Shown here: in pieces, positions 9,243 through 17,757 of the stretch | Numbering within the stretch: position 1 is the stretch's first letter | Layout: each line of letters opens with the position of its first letter | Source: Rhodobiaceae bacterium | GTDB lineage: Bacteria; Pseudomonadota; Alphaproteobacteria; Rhizobiales; Tepidamorphaceae | Direction of reading: 5' to 3' | Assembly (NCBI GenBank): GCA_020637985.1 | Contig: JACKJK010000003.1 | Coordinates: 450,896 to 514,895, forward strand | Length of the DNA stretch: 64,000 bases | The notes under the pieces: generated by a model | The model's database searches: none | What the model saw: only the letters and a program-made list of their open reading frames with translations | Told to the model about the DNA's origin: nothing | Translations under genes and position numbers: made by a program

Positions 9243-9829
9243 GATGCCGGGACCCCGCGAAGCTCGACGTCGACATAGTCTTCGACCAGCGCGATCGCTT
9301 CACGCGCATCGGCCGGTTTGCCAGCAAGTGCGCAACGGATGTAGAGGCCGTCGATCATCGCCGCGGTGCCGGTCGCGATCCGTGCCGCATGGCTGCGGTC
9401 GGTCAGGCGCTTGAGGCTGCCGTTCAGGTTGCTGGAAAGCCTGCGCGCATACACCCGCCACAGCCGGCGCGCCTCGTCGGATTCCTGCGCCAACACGTAG
9501 AACGCAAGCCACGCGGCTACCGTCGCCTTGTCGAATTGCTCGGGGCCGAAGTTCGCGCGCACGATCGCGGAAATACGCGCGCGTGGCGTCGTCGCACCCG
9601 CGAGTTCGCGCCGCACCGCGACCAGCAGCTCGGTCAACAGGTGGCGCATCGTCGCGACGATCAGCTGCTCCTTGTTGCCGAAATAGTGGTGCGCCAGCCC
9701 GGAAGAGACGCCGGCGCGCCTGGCGATCTGGCTGACGGTCACATCCAGCGATCCGCGCTCGCCGATCGCCGCGATGGCCGCGTCGATAAGCGCCTTGCGG
9801 CGGATGGGTTCCATGCCGAGCTTGGGCAT
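9239..9829 (-). CDS. betI: TetR-family transcriptional repressor BetI
   Basis: A 196-residue TetR regulator starting MPKLGMEPIRRKALIDAAI, the standard BetI N-terminus. The DNA-binding helix-turn-helix is VSQIARRAGVSSGLAHHYFGNKEQLI. BetI represses choline-glycine betaine genes and releases DNA when choline is present. The frame is open far upstream (to 10171), but ATG 9829 gives the family length. It is the first gene of betI-betA and diverges from choX; a perfect palindrome at 9873-9892 between them is the likely operator. Confidence 0.92.
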   Translation of the reverse strand: MPKLGMEPIRRKALIDAAIAAIGERGSLDVTVSQIARRAGVSSGLAHHYFGNKEQLIVATMRHLLTELLVAVRRELAGATTPRARISAIVRANFGPEQFDKATVAAWLAFYVLAQESDEARRLWRVYARRLSSNLNGSLKRLTDRSHAARIATGTAAMIDGLYIRCALAGKPADAREAIALVEDYVDVELRGVPAS

Positions 9830-9872
9830 GCGGGGCCTCGGAGGTTCGGGAAGACTTCGAGGCACGCTATTT

Positions 9873-9892
9873 TTGATTGACGCGTCAATCAA
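9873..9892. promoter_or_regulatory. Probable BetI operator
   Basis: A perfect 20-bp palindrome, TTGATTGACGCGTCAATCAA, lies 43 bp upstream of betI and 136 bp upstream of choX. It resembles the known BetI box, which has TTGATTGA and TCAATCAA half-sites around a short centre. Its position in the divergent gap lets one site control both betI-betA and choX. Confidence 0.8.
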
Positions 9893-10028
9893 TAAAAATC
9901 TTGCAAGTGACGGGCAATGGTGATTGGTTTTTCGGCGAACCGGCGCCAACGGCCGGAACGAGGGGAATTCCAAAGGTTCTGGACTCTGGCTGCGCGGCAA
10001 GGCGCAGCAGGAATGGGAGAGGATATCC

Positions 10029-10964
10029 ATGAAGACGTTTGCCCGGTCCGCCCTCGCGGCGGCCGTCATTGCGCTGTCGGCGGCACCCGCCCTGGCGCAG
10101 TCCTGTGACACGGTCCGCTTTTCCGACGTCGGCTGGACGGACATCACGGCCACCACCGCAGCCACAACCACGGTCTTGCAGGCGCTTGGCTACGACACCG
10201 ACATCAAGGTTCTGTCGGTGCCCGTCACCTACGCGTCGATGGAAAACAAGGACATCGACGTGTTCCTCGGCAACTGGATGCCGACGATGGAGGCCGACAT
10301 CCGGCCCTATCTCGACAAGGGCACCGTCGACAGCATCGGGGTCAACCTGGAGGGTGCCAAGTACACGCTCGCGGTGCCAAAGTACGCCTATGACGCAGGC
10401 CTCAAGGATTTCGCCGATATCGCGAAGTTCAGGGACCAGCTCGGCGGCAAGATCTATGGCATCGAGCCCGGCAACGACGGCAACCGCCTGATCCTCGACA
10501 TGATCGAGAAGGACGCGTTCGGCCTGAAGGGCTTCGAGGTCGCCGAATCCTCCGAGCAGGGCATGCTCGCCCAGGTCGCCCGCGCCGTGAAGAAGAACGA
10601 GCCGATCGTCTTCCTCGGCTGGGAGCCCCACCCGATGAACGCCAACTTCGACATGGCGTACCTGTCGGGTGGCGACGACTACTTCGGTCCGAACTACGGC
10701 GGCGCGACGGTCTATACCAACACCCGCGCTGGCTACGCCGGGGAGTGCAAGAACGTCGGTGCGCTGCTCAGCAACCTCGTCTTCTCGCTGAAGATGGAAA
10801 ACGAGATCATGGGCGCGATCCTCAACGATAGCGCCGATCCCGCGGACGCCGCCAAGGCATGGCTGAAGGCCAACCCCGGCGTGCTCGACGGCTGGCTGAA
10901 GGGTGTCACCACCAAGGACGGCGGCGATGCGATGGCCGCGGTCAAGTCGGCGCTCGGCATGTAA
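10029..10964 (+). CDS. choX: Choline ABC transporter, periplasmic choline-binding protein
   Basis: A 311-residue substrate-binding protein of the OpuAC/ProX class. It has a signal peptide cut after the ALA of AAPALAQSC. The mature protein follows ChoX, including SDVGWTDITATT, FLGNWMPTM and FLGWEPHPMN, whose tryptophans belong to the aromatic cage that holds the trimethylammonium group. It delivers choline to ChoW/ChoV. The BetI-type palindrome sits upstream. The permease and ATPase genes are not immediately downstream: a reverse-strand GST gene separates them. Confidence 0.92.
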   Translation: MKTFARSALAAAVIALSAAPALAQSCDTVRFSDVGWTDITATTAATTTVLQALGYDTDIKVLSVPVTYASMENKDIDVFLGNWMPTMEADIRPYLDKGTVDSIGVNLEGAKYTLAVPKYAYDAGLKDFADIAKFRDQLGGKIYGIEPGNDGNRLILDMIEKDAFGLKGFEVAESSEQGMLAQVARAVKKNEPIVFLGWEPHPMNANFDMAYLSGGDDYFGPNYGGATVYTNTRAGYAGECKNVGALLSNLVFSLKMENEIMGAILNDSADPADAAKAWLKANPGVLDGWLKGVTTKDGGDAMAAVKSALGM

Positions 10965-10974
10965 GGTCACGGAT

Positions 10975-11008
10975 CGGCTGCCGCGGACCTTCCGGTTCGC
11001 GGCAGCCG
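10975..11008. terminator. Hairpin between convergent choX and GST genes
   Basis: An 11-bp perfect inverted repeat (10975-10985 and 10998-11008, arms CGGCTGCCGCG and CGCGGCAGCCG) with a 12-nt loop lies in the 52-bp gap between the choX stop and the GST stop. There is no clear U tract, so it may act as a 3' end stabiliser or a bidirectional terminator rather than a classical intrinsic terminator. Confidence 0.6.
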
Positions 11009-11016
11009 CTTCGCGC

Positions 11017-11649
11017 TCAGGCCTGACCCTGGCTTTCGGCCACCAGCTTGTCGTCGATGTCGCGTGCGCGCACGCAAGCCGGACGGCTGGTGATGTTGCC
11101 CACGTAGCGCTCGAAGACCGCCCGCTTGTCGATGGTGCCGAATTGCATGCCCCAGCCGATCTGCGCGCCGACATAGATATCGGCGGCCGTGAAGCTCCTG
11201 CCGGCGATGTAGTCGTTCTTCGCCAGTTGCCCTTCCAGCGTATCGAGCACGAGGTCGAGACTGCCGAAGCCCACCATTCCGCGCTTGTCGTCGGGTACGA
11301 CCAAGCCCAGCGCCTTCGCGGTCACCGCCTGTTCGACCGGACCGGCGCCGAAGAACAGCCAGCGGTAGTAGGCGCCGCGTTCCGCGCTCGCCGGGTCGGG
11401 TGCCAGCCCGGCCTCGGGGAACGCATCGGCGAGATAGGCACAGATGGCCGCGGCTTCCGTGACGACCGCGTCGCCGTGAACAAGGGACGGGACCTTGCCC
11501 ATCGGGTTCACGGCAAGATAGTCCGCTCCCTTCATCTGCGGGCCGTAGGCGACGATTTCGGCGCGATAGGGGGCGCCGACTTCCTCCAGCATCCAGCGCA
11601 CGATGCGGCCACGGGACATGGGGTTGGTGTAGAAGACGAGGTCGCTCAT
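11017..11649 (-). CDS. Glutathione S-transferase family protein
   Basis: 210 residues with the thioredoxin-like N-terminal GST domain (MSDLVFYTNPMSRGRIVRWML) and the conserved GSH-binding elements VNPMGKVPSLVHGD and TEAAAICAYLAD, followed by an all-helical C-terminal domain containing FTAADIYVG. It would conjugate or reduce substrates with glutathione in the cytoplasm; the substrate is unknown. The frame is open far upstream, but ATG 11649 gives a standard GST. It sits on the opposite strand between choX and choW, an unusual place that splits the choline transporter genes. Confidence 0.88.
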   Translation of the reverse strand: MSDLVFYTNPMSRGRIVRWMLEEVGAPYRAEIVAYGPQMKGADYLAVNPMGKVPSLVHGDAVVTEAAAICAYLADAFPEAGLAPDPASAERGAYYRWLFFGAGPVEQAVTAKALGLVVPDDKRGMVGFGSLDLVLDTLEGQLAKNDYIAGRSFTAADIYVGAQIGWGMQFGTIDKRAVFERYVGNITSRPACVRARDIDDKLVAESQGQA

Positions 11650-11778
11650 GGAAGGCTCCTGGGCCGGAAAAGGGACCCGGAAGCGCCGGGCTTGAGCAAT
11701 TCTAGTCGCGTGACATGATGGCTGCCAGCCAGGTGCGCCACGTTTGCGTGGCCTCGCAAGGCAAGGGGAGGGGGAAAC

Positions 11779-12615
11779 ATGGAGTGGTTGACCACCGCCA
11801 AGTTGCCGGTCGGCAAGTTTTCCAAGGCCGTCGTCGACTGGCTGATCGACAATGCGTCCTGGCTGTTTGACGGGCTCGCCTCGATCCTGGAAGCGATGAT
11901 CGAGGCCTTTCTCTGGGTGCTCCAGACCCCGCATCCGTTTGTCGTCGTCGCGGCCTTTGCCGGGCTCGCCTGGTTCCTGCGCCGCTCCTGGGCTGTCGTT
12001 GCATTCACCGTTGTCTGCTTTGCCTTCATCATCAACCAGGGCTACTGGGAAGAGACCACGGAGACGTTGACGCTGGTGCTGTCGTCCTGCGTGGTGTGCA
12101 TGGCCGTCGGCGTGCCGATCGGAATTGCGGCGGCCCACCGGCCCCGGCTGTTCGCGGTGTTGAGGCCGATCCTCGACCTGATGCAGACGCTGCCGACCTT
12201 CGTCTACCTGATCCCGGCCATTGTCTTTTTCGGCATCGGCATGGTGCCGGGACTGATCGCCACCACGATCTTCGTGGTGCCGGCTCCGATCCGGCTGACC
12301 CATCTCGGCGTGTCCTCGACGCCGAAGGCACTGCTTGAAGCAGGCGAGGCCTTTGGCGCGACCGGCAGCCAGTTGCTTTGGAAGATCGAGCTTCCCTATG
12401 CGCTGCCGCAGATCATGGCGGGGCTGACGCAGACCATCATGCTGTCGCTGTCGATGGTGGTCATCGCGGCGCTGGTCGGAGCCGACGGTCTCGGCGTACC
12501 CGTCGTGCGCGCCCTCAATTCGGTTAACACGGCGCTCGGCTTCGAGGCCGGGTTCGTCATCGTCATCCTGGCGATCCTGCTCGATCGCCTGTTCCGTACG
12601 CGCGACGGAGACTGA
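11779..12615 (+). CDS. choW: Choline ABC transporter permease
   Basis: A 278-residue inner-membrane permease of the ProW/OpuAB type with about six membrane segments after an N-terminal amphipathic region. The cytoplasmic EAA loop that contacts the ATPase reads EAGEAFGATGSQLLWKIELP. It carries choline from ChoX across the membrane. A strong ribosome-binding site (GGGGAGGGGG) precedes the ATG. The choV start lies four bases after its stop, so the two are translationally linked. Its own promoter must lie after 11649, because the upstream gene is on the other strand. Confidence 0.92.
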   Translation: MEWLTTAKLPVGKFSKAVVDWLIDNASWLFDGLASILEAMIEAFLWVLQTPHPFVVVAAFAGLAWFLRRSWAVVAFTVVCFAFIINQGYWEETTETLTLVLSSCVVCMAVGVPIGIAAAHRPRLFAVLRPILDLMQTLPTFVYLIPAIVFFGIGMVPGLIATTIFVVPAPIRLTHLGVSSTPKALLEAGEAFGATGSQLLWKIELPYALPQIMAGLTQTIMLSLSMVVIAALVGADGLGVPVVRALNSVNTALGFEAGFVIVILAILLDRLFRTRDGD

Positions 12616-12619
12616 AGCC

Positions 12620-13654
12620 ATGGCGAGCAAGCAACCGGCGGTGCGTTTCGACAAGGTTTCCATCGTCTTCGGCAACAAGCCCAAGGATGCCTTGCCACTG
12701 ATGGACGAAGGCAAGTCACGGGACGAAATCCAGTCCGCCACCGGACAGATCCTCGGCGTGCACGATTGTTCGATTGACGTGGGGCAGGGCGAGATCGTCG
12801 TCCTGATGGGCCTTTCCGGCTCCGGCAAGTCGACCCTGCTGCGCGCCGTCAACGGGCTCAACCCGGTCGTGCGCGGCAGTGTCAGCGTGCATGACGGCGA
12901 CTGGCAGTGCGACCCCGCTTCCTGCAGCGTCGAGGACCTGCGTCGCCTGCGCCGCGAATGCATCTCGATGGTGTTCCAGCAATTCGGCCTGCTGCCGTGG
13001 CGAAGCGTCGTCGAGAACGTCGCCTTCGGCCTCGAGCTCGCGGGCGTTGCACCGAAGGAACGCCGCGACCGCGCCATGCAGCAGCTGGAACTGGTCAACC
13101 TGCAGAGCTGGGCCGAACGCAAGGTGCACGAGCTTTCCGGCGGTATGCAGCAGCGCGTCGGTCTCGCGCGCGCCTTCGCGACCGACGCGCCGATCCTGCT
13201 GATGGACGAACCGTTCTCCGCCCTTGATCCGCTGATCCGCAACCACCTTCAGGACGAACTGCTCGACCACCAGAAACGCCTCAGCCGGACGATCATTTTC
13301 GTCAGCCACGACCTCGACGAGGCCGTCAAGCTCGGCACGCGCATTGCCATCATGGAGGGCGGCCGGATCATCCAGACAGGCACGCCGCAGGACATCATCC
13401 TGAAACCCGCAGACACCTACGTTTCCGATTTCGTGTCGCACATGAACCCGCTCAACGTGCTGCGCGCGCGCGATGTCATGCGCAAGGTCAAGGCGCGCGC
13501 ACCCGGCAAGGGCGATGCCCAGGTCGCCGCCGACATGGTTCTGCGCGAGGTCTTCGCGCATGCGCGCAAGACGCGTGCCTCCCTTGCGGTTGTCTCGCAC
13601 GGCAAGGTCGTCGGCGAGATCGACCGCGACAAGCTCGTCGAGGTGCTCGGCTGA
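12620..13654 (+). CDS. choV: Choline ABC transporter ATP-binding protein
   Basis: A 344-residue ABC ATPase of the ProV/OpuAA type. Walker A is GLSGSGKST (64-72), the Q-loop FQQFGLLPWRSV, the signature LSGGMQQR, and Walker B ILLMDEPFSALDP. The C-terminal ~80 residues form the regulatory extension typical of ProV-like subunits, here reduced to roughly one CBS-like unit. It powers choline import with ChoW and ChoX. Confidence 0.92.
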   Translation: MASKQPAVRFDKVSIVFGNKPKDALPLMDEGKSRDEIQSATGQILGVHDCSIDVGQGEIVVLMGLSGSGKSTLLRAVNGLNPVVRGSVSVHDGDWQCDPASCSVEDLRRLRRECISMVFQQFGLLPWRSVVENVAFGLELAGVAPKERRDRAMQQLELVNLQSWAERKVHELSGGMQQRVGLARAFATDAPILLMDEPFSALDPLIRNHLQDELLDHQKRLSRTIIFVSHDLDEAVKLGTRIAIMEGGRIIQTGTPQDIILKPADTYVSDFVSHMNPLNVLRARDVMRKVKARAPGKGDAQVAADMVLREVFAHARKTRASLAVVSHGKVVGEIDRDKLVEVLG

Positions 13655-13760
13655 CCACGGCGGAATCGGCGCTCGCCCGGCATCGCTTCATTTTCGCTGG
13701 CGATCTGCTAAGAACGCGCCGCAATAGCCTCGGGAAGGTTCGCACCTGCGCAATCGGGGC

Positions 13761-15467
13761 ATGGCCTTGGCCCGCACGAACTCGAGCAGAATGCGACCGC
13801 GCCACGTGACTGCGCTCATGACCCTCTACGAGACGGCGACCCGCACGCACGCACGCACCGTTGCCTTCCTGACGGTGCTGTCGCTCGCCTGTTTCCTGTC
13901 GGGATTCTTCAATCTGCCGCCCGTCGACCGCGACGAAGCTCGTTTCGCGCAAGCCACGAAGCAGATGGTGGAGACCGGCGACTACATCGACATCCGCATC
14001 CAGGACGAGGTCCGCTACAAGAAGCCCGCCGGCATCTACTGGCTGCAGGCGGCAGCCGTCGCGGCTTCGGGGCAGGGGGCAGACGCGCCGATCTGGGTCT
14101 ACCGAATTCCCTCGCTCCTCGGCGCGCTTGCCATCGTGCTGCTGACCTATTGGGCCGGCATTCCACTTGTCGGCAGGCAGGCGGCCGTCCTCGCCGGCGT
14201 GATGATGGCGGCGATGTTGCTGCTCGGCGTCGAGGCGCGCCTTGCCAAGACCGACGCGGTGCTTGGCGCGGCGATCGTCGCGGCAATGGGCGTTCTGGCA
14301 CGTCTGCACATGCAGCCCGGTACCCGCCATCCCGCGTGGCTGGCTGCGGTCTTCTGGGTTTCCGGTGGCCTCGGTATCCTCGTCAAGGGGCCGATCTGGG
14401 CGATGGTCGTAGGGCTGGCGGCGGTCGCACAGAGCCTGCTTGGACGTTCTCCGAAATGGCTCTCGCCGCTTCGTGCGCATTGGGGCGTGCCGTTGCTGCT
14501 GGCGTTCGTGCTGCCGTGGTTCGTCGCCATCATGGTCCTGTCCGACGGGGCGTTTCTCAAGCTGTCACTGGGCGAGGACGCGCTCGGCAAGGTCGCCAGC
14601 GGCCAGGAATCGCACGGCGCGCCGCCGGGAACCTATCTCGGCGCATTCATGGTCACCGCATGGCCGATGGTGGTGCCGCTGCTGCTGGCGCTCGGCTGGA
14701 TCTGGCGCGAACGCAGACGGCGCGAAATTGTCTTCCTGCTCGCTTGGATCGTGCCGTCGTGGATCGTATTCGAACTGGTCGCGACCAAGCTGCCCCACTA
14801 CGTGCTGCCGCTCTACCCGGCCATTGCGCTACTGGCAGCGCAAGCGATGTGCGAGGACGCACTGGCGAAAGGGCGCTGGTGGACAAAGCTGCTAGGGGCG
14901 CTCGGCGTTGCCGCGATCGTCTACGGGCCGCCGATCGCGCTTGCCCTGCTGTTCGCCATGGAGGGAACGGTCTCCGTTCCCGGCATCGCCGCCTGGCTGC
15001 TGGCATTGCCGCTCGGCCTGCTGGCCATCCGGGCCGGTTGGCGCGACCGGCTGAAGGACGCGATGGTGCTGGCGGCGTTCGCCGCGCCCTTGTTCTATTT
15101 CGCGATCTACGAGGCCTCCCTTGCGCGCATCTCCGCCGCGCAGGTTTCACCGCGCATCGCGCACGCAATTTCGACAGGTGCTGGTTGCAGCCCGGTCTCC
15201 GTGATGGGGACCAACGCCTATCGCGAGGCGAGCCTCGTCTTTCTCGTCGGCACCGACCTCGCGTGGGGAGACGCCGGTGCGGCGGCTTCCTTCCTCGCAG
15301 AACCGGGTTGCCGCGCCGTTGTCATCGCGAGCGACGACGTTCAGGCGTTTACGCAGGCCGCCGAAGTCGCCGGTGTCACCGTGCGTGAACTCGACCACAT
15401 CGATGGATTCAACGTCGGCAACGGCCGCTTCGCGTCCGTCACCCTGTTTTCAAGGGTGAAGCCGTGA
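13761..15467 (+). CDS. GT39 (ArnT/PMT-like) polyprenyl-phosphate-sugar glycosyltransferase
   Basis: 568 residues with about ten or more membrane segments. The first periplasmic loop has VDRDEARFAQATKQMVETGDY followed by KKPAGIYWLQAA, the ArnT/GT39 signature in which the acidic residues are catalytic. Such enzymes transfer a sugar from a polyprenyl-phosphate carrier to lipid A or another periplasmic acceptor; in rhizobia the Rgt galacturonosyltransferases belong here. The next gene overlaps it by four bases. ATG 13761 is kept, but 13791 and 13818 are possible starts and none has a convincing ribosome-binding site. The acceptor and sugar are not known. Confidence 0.85.
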   Translation: MALARTNSSRMRPRHVTALMTLYETATRTHARTVAFLTVLSLACFLSGFFNLPPVDRDEARFAQATKQMVETGDYIDIRIQDEVRYKKPAGIYWLQAAAVAASGQGADAPIWVYRIPSLLGALAIVLLTYWAGIPLVGRQAAVLAGVMMAAMLLLGVEARLAKTDAVLGAAIVAAMGVLARLHMQPGTRHPAWLAAVFWVSGGLGILVKGPIWAMVVGLAAVAQSLLGRSPKWLSPLRAHWGVPLLLAFVLPWFVAIMVLSDGAFLKLSLGEDALGKVASGQESHGAPPGTYLGAFMVTAWPMVVPLLLALGWIWRERRRREIVFLLAWIVPSWIVFELVATKLPHYVLPLYPAIALLAAQAMCEDALAKGRWWTKLLGALGVAAIVYGPPIALALLFAMEGTVSVPGIAAWLLALPLGLLAIRAGWRDRLKDAMVLAAFAAPLFYFAIYEASLARISAAQVSPRIAHAISTGAGCSPVSVMGTNAYREASLVFLVGTDLAWGDAGAAASFLAEPGCRAVVIASDDVQAFTQAAEVAGVTVRELDHIDGFNVGNGRFASVTLFSRVKP

Positions 15468-16267
15468 CATTGGATCTCAGGGAATCTGTCGCTCGGATAG
15501 TTTCGCGGTTGCCAGCGAGTTGGACCCGCTACTGGCGCAAGCGGTCTGCTCAGCGTTCGCCATCGCTGCTGCTGGCGCACCGGTTTCGTCGTAGCCCCGT
15601 CGTCGCGCTGTTGTCGGCATGTATCGCTCTGGCGTTGTTGATCGTCGTCGTCGATCCGTGGATGCATGACCTCGTGCGCCCAATCGATCCGCGTCTCAAG
15701 CAGACGTTCCTGCACTGGGCCTGGATCGGCAAGGCCAACTGGATGCTGACGACGACCGGCATTGCCTGCCTTGCGCTCCTGCTAGCGGGCCTTGCTTGCG
15801 AACGCCCGCGCAAGCGCGTCGAGCGGCTGCATCTGGCGACAATCCTCGGCTTCGTGTTCTGGGCCATCGCCGCTCCCGGCATCGTTGCGGCGACGCTGAA
15901 GCAGGCGATCGGGCGCACGCGACCCTTCCTGTCCGATGGGCTCGACACCTGGAACCTGCATCCCTGGTCCGGGTTCGATCACGCCAGCATGCCCTCCGGC
16001 GACGTCTGCAACGCGGCCGCGCTCGCAATGGCGCTGTCGCTGCTGTTTCCGCGCTACCGCCTAGCCTTCGCCGCGTTTGCGGTGTTGATCGCGACCGGCC
16101 GGCTGGTATCCGAACGCCATTATCTCAGCGACGTGCTCGTCGGCGCGGCTCTTGGGGCAACCGGTGCCTACCTCGTGGCGGTGTGGCTCGCGGGCAGGGG
16201 GCACGTTTTTCGCGTCACCACGGCCGGAGCGCTGCAATTGCGCGGCCGCGAGATCTTCCGCACTTGA
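15464..16267 (+). CDS. PAP2-family membrane phosphatase
   Basis: 267 residues, GTG start overlapping the previous stop (GTGA). Several membrane helices surround the three PAP2 motifs: KQAIGRTRP (Lys146, Arg153), PSGD (177-180) and R-x5-H-x3-D (Arg213, His219, Asp223). Motif 2 is normally PSGH, and its histidine is usually described as the acid in catalysis; here it is aspartate while motifs 1 and 3 are intact. Family members remove phosphate from lipid A, polyprenyl pyrophosphates or phosphatidylglycerol phosphate. Its place between a GT39 and a polyprenyl-phosphate GT2 suggests lipid-carrier or lipid A dephosphorylation. Confidence 0.82.
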   Translation: MTLDLRESVARIVSRLPASWTRYWRKRSAQRSPSLLLAHRFRRSPVVALLSACIALALLIVVVDPWMHDLVRPIDPRLKQTFLHWAWIGKANWMLTTTGIACLALLLAGLACERPRKRVERLHLATILGFVFWAIAAPGIVAATLKQAIGRTRPFLSDGLDTWNLHPWSGFDHASMPSGDVCNAAALAMALSLLFPRYRLAFAAFAVLIATGRLVSERHYLSDVLVGAALGATGAYLVAVWLAGRGHVFRVTTAGALQLRGREIFRT

Positions 16268-16374
16268 TCGGCGTGCCGCCACCTGCTTTGACTTCGCCGC
16301 CGCTCGGCTCTATGCCGCAGCCCTAGCCCCCGGCCTGTCCGGGCGCGAATTCTGGTTTGGGATAGCTTTCAGAC

Positions 16375-17103
16375 ATGCCGACACCTTCCGCAGCCGAGAT
16401 ATCAGTCGTGATCCCGGCCCGCAACGAGGCGGACAACCTGCCGATCCTGATCGACGAAATCCGGTCTGCGTTCGAGCCCCGCGGCATCGAGATCGTCGTC
16501 GTCGATGACGGTTCCACCGACTCCACGCCCTCCGTGCTGGAGAAGCTCGCCAGCGAGGACCAGCGCATCCGGTTCGTCCGCCATGCCCGCTCGTGCGGCC
16601 AGAGCGGCGCATTGTGGACCGGCGTGCGTGCGGCCCGCGCGCCCATTGTCGCGACGCTCGATGGCGACGGGCAGAACGATCCCGCCTTCCTGCCGGCACT
16701 CGTCGACTGCCTGTCCGATCAGCAAGTCGGCATCGCGGCGGGCCAGCGCACCGGCCGGCGCGACAGCAAGCTCAAGCAGGTATCCTCGCGCATCGCCAAC
16801 AAGGTGCGCGGCGCCATGCTCAAGGACGGCACCCGCGACAGCGGCTGCGGCCTCAAGGCGTTCCGTCGTGAGGCCTTCATGGAGCTGCCGTATTTCCAGG
16901 GCCTGCACCGCTTCCTGCCAGCCCTGTTCGTCGGCGACGGATGGAAGGTTGCGCACGTCGACGTGAAGGATCGTTCGCGCCGCCATGGCACATCCAACTA
17001 CGGCATTCTCGACCGCCTCGCGGTCGGAATTCTCGATCTTTTCGGCGTGTGGTGGCTGATCCGCAGGCGCGAGCGCCACCCGCTCAAGCTCTCGAAGGAC
17101 TGA
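16375..17103 (+). CDS. GT2 polyprenyl-phosphate glycosyltransferase (DPM1/ArnC-like)
   Basis: 242 residues with a GT-A fold. The nucleotide-sugar site shows VVDDGSTD (43-49) and the metal-binding TLDGDGQND (DxD at 96-98). It continues to DSGCGLKAFRR and SRRHGTSNYG, the conserved end of dolichyl-phosphate-mannose-synthase-like enzymes. There is one hydrophobic stretch near the C-terminus and no multi-span anchor. It would load a sugar from a nucleotide onto a polyprenyl phosphate at the cytoplasmic face, supplying the GT39 enzyme encoded two genes upstream. The LAB_N gene begins five bases after its stop. Confidence 0.88.
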   Translation: MPTPSAAEISVVIPARNEADNLPILIDEIRSAFEPRGIEIVVVDDGSTDSTPSVLEKLASEDQRIRFVRHARSCGQSGALWTGVRAARAPIVATLDGDGQNDPAFLPALVDCLSDQQVGIAAGQRTGRRDSKLKQVSSRIANKVRGAMLKDGTRDSGCGLKAFRREAFMELPYFQGLHRFLPALFVGDGWKVAHVDVKDRSRRHGTSNYGILDRLAVGILDLFGVWWLIRRRERHPLKLSKD

Positions 17104-17108
17104 ATACG

Positions 17109-17414
17109 ATGCTCGCAGCATTCACCGCCGACAAGATCTGGCTCGTCATCGGCTTCCTCGGCCAGGCGCTGTTCTCCGCGCGCTTCCTCGTCCAGTGGAT
17201 CGCCAGCGAAAAGGCGCGCAAGAGCATCATTCCGCACGCCTTCTGGCTGTTCTCGGTCGGTGGCGGCGCGACGCTGCTGGCCTATGCCATCTACCGCCGC
17301 GATCCCGTTTTCATCGCGGGCCAGGCTGGCGGCCTGCTGATCTACATGCGCAACATCTATTTCATCATCCACGAGCGCAAGCTGGCCAAGGAAGGTCCGC
17401 TCGGCTCCGACTGA
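17109..17414 (+). CDS. LAB_N domain small membrane protein
   Basis: 101 residues with three hydrophobic helices. The conserved core (WLVIGFLGQALFSARFLVQW, then SEKARKSIIPHAFWLFSVGG and GQAGGLLIYMRNIYFI) is the lipid-A-biosynthesis N-terminal domain, a stand-alone small membrane family usually found beside DPM1/ArnC-type glycosyltransferases. Its exact role is not established; a flippase or scaffold function for the glycolipid carrier is a common guess. The ATG lies five bases after the GT2 stop. Confidence 0.88.
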   Translation: MLAAFTADKIWLVIGFLGQALFSARFLVQWIASEKARKSIIPHAFWLFSVGGGATLLAYAIYRRDPVFIAGQAGGLLIYMRNIYFIIHERKLAKEGPLGSD

Positions 17415-17594
17415 GCAATCGGCTGGCGGAGTCGCCACGCATATGCGCTGCGCGATTGCGTTTCATGCGTTCACTTCGCAAAAGGTACCGGCGATTGGGG
17501 GCGGCCCCTGCGACCCGCACAACGGAGCGCGACCGGCGCGAATGCGCCGCCCCGTCGGAGGCATTTGCGCAGCAAATTGCCGTGATACAGAAAA

Positions 17595-17670
17595 TGGTAC
17601 GCCCTACGGGACTCGAACCCGTGTTTTCGCCGTGAAAGGGCGATGTCCTAGACCGCTAGACGAAGGGCGC
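17595..17670 (-). tRNA. tRNA-Glu (anticodon TTC)
   Basis: A 76-nt cloverleaf on the minus strand with encoded CCA (TGG at 17595-17597). The D-arm reads TTCGTCTAGCGGTCTAGGAC, the anticodon loop CTTTCAC, and the T-arm GGGTTCGAGTCCC, all typical of tRNA-Glu. The outermost acceptor pair is a G-T wobble. Confidence 0.95.
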
Positions 17671-17757
17671 TCCGGGGGAGGCTTATAGAGACCACGGCGC
17701 GGAGCATCAAGCAGGCTGACGCGCAAACTGCGAAGATTCTTGCGTGCCTGCCCAAGC

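Noticed and set aside
11017..13242. A 741-codon frame that appears to fuse the GST to a 530-residue upstream part
   Set aside because: The upstream part lies antisense to choW and choV and is low complexity; the GST is complete from ATG 11649.
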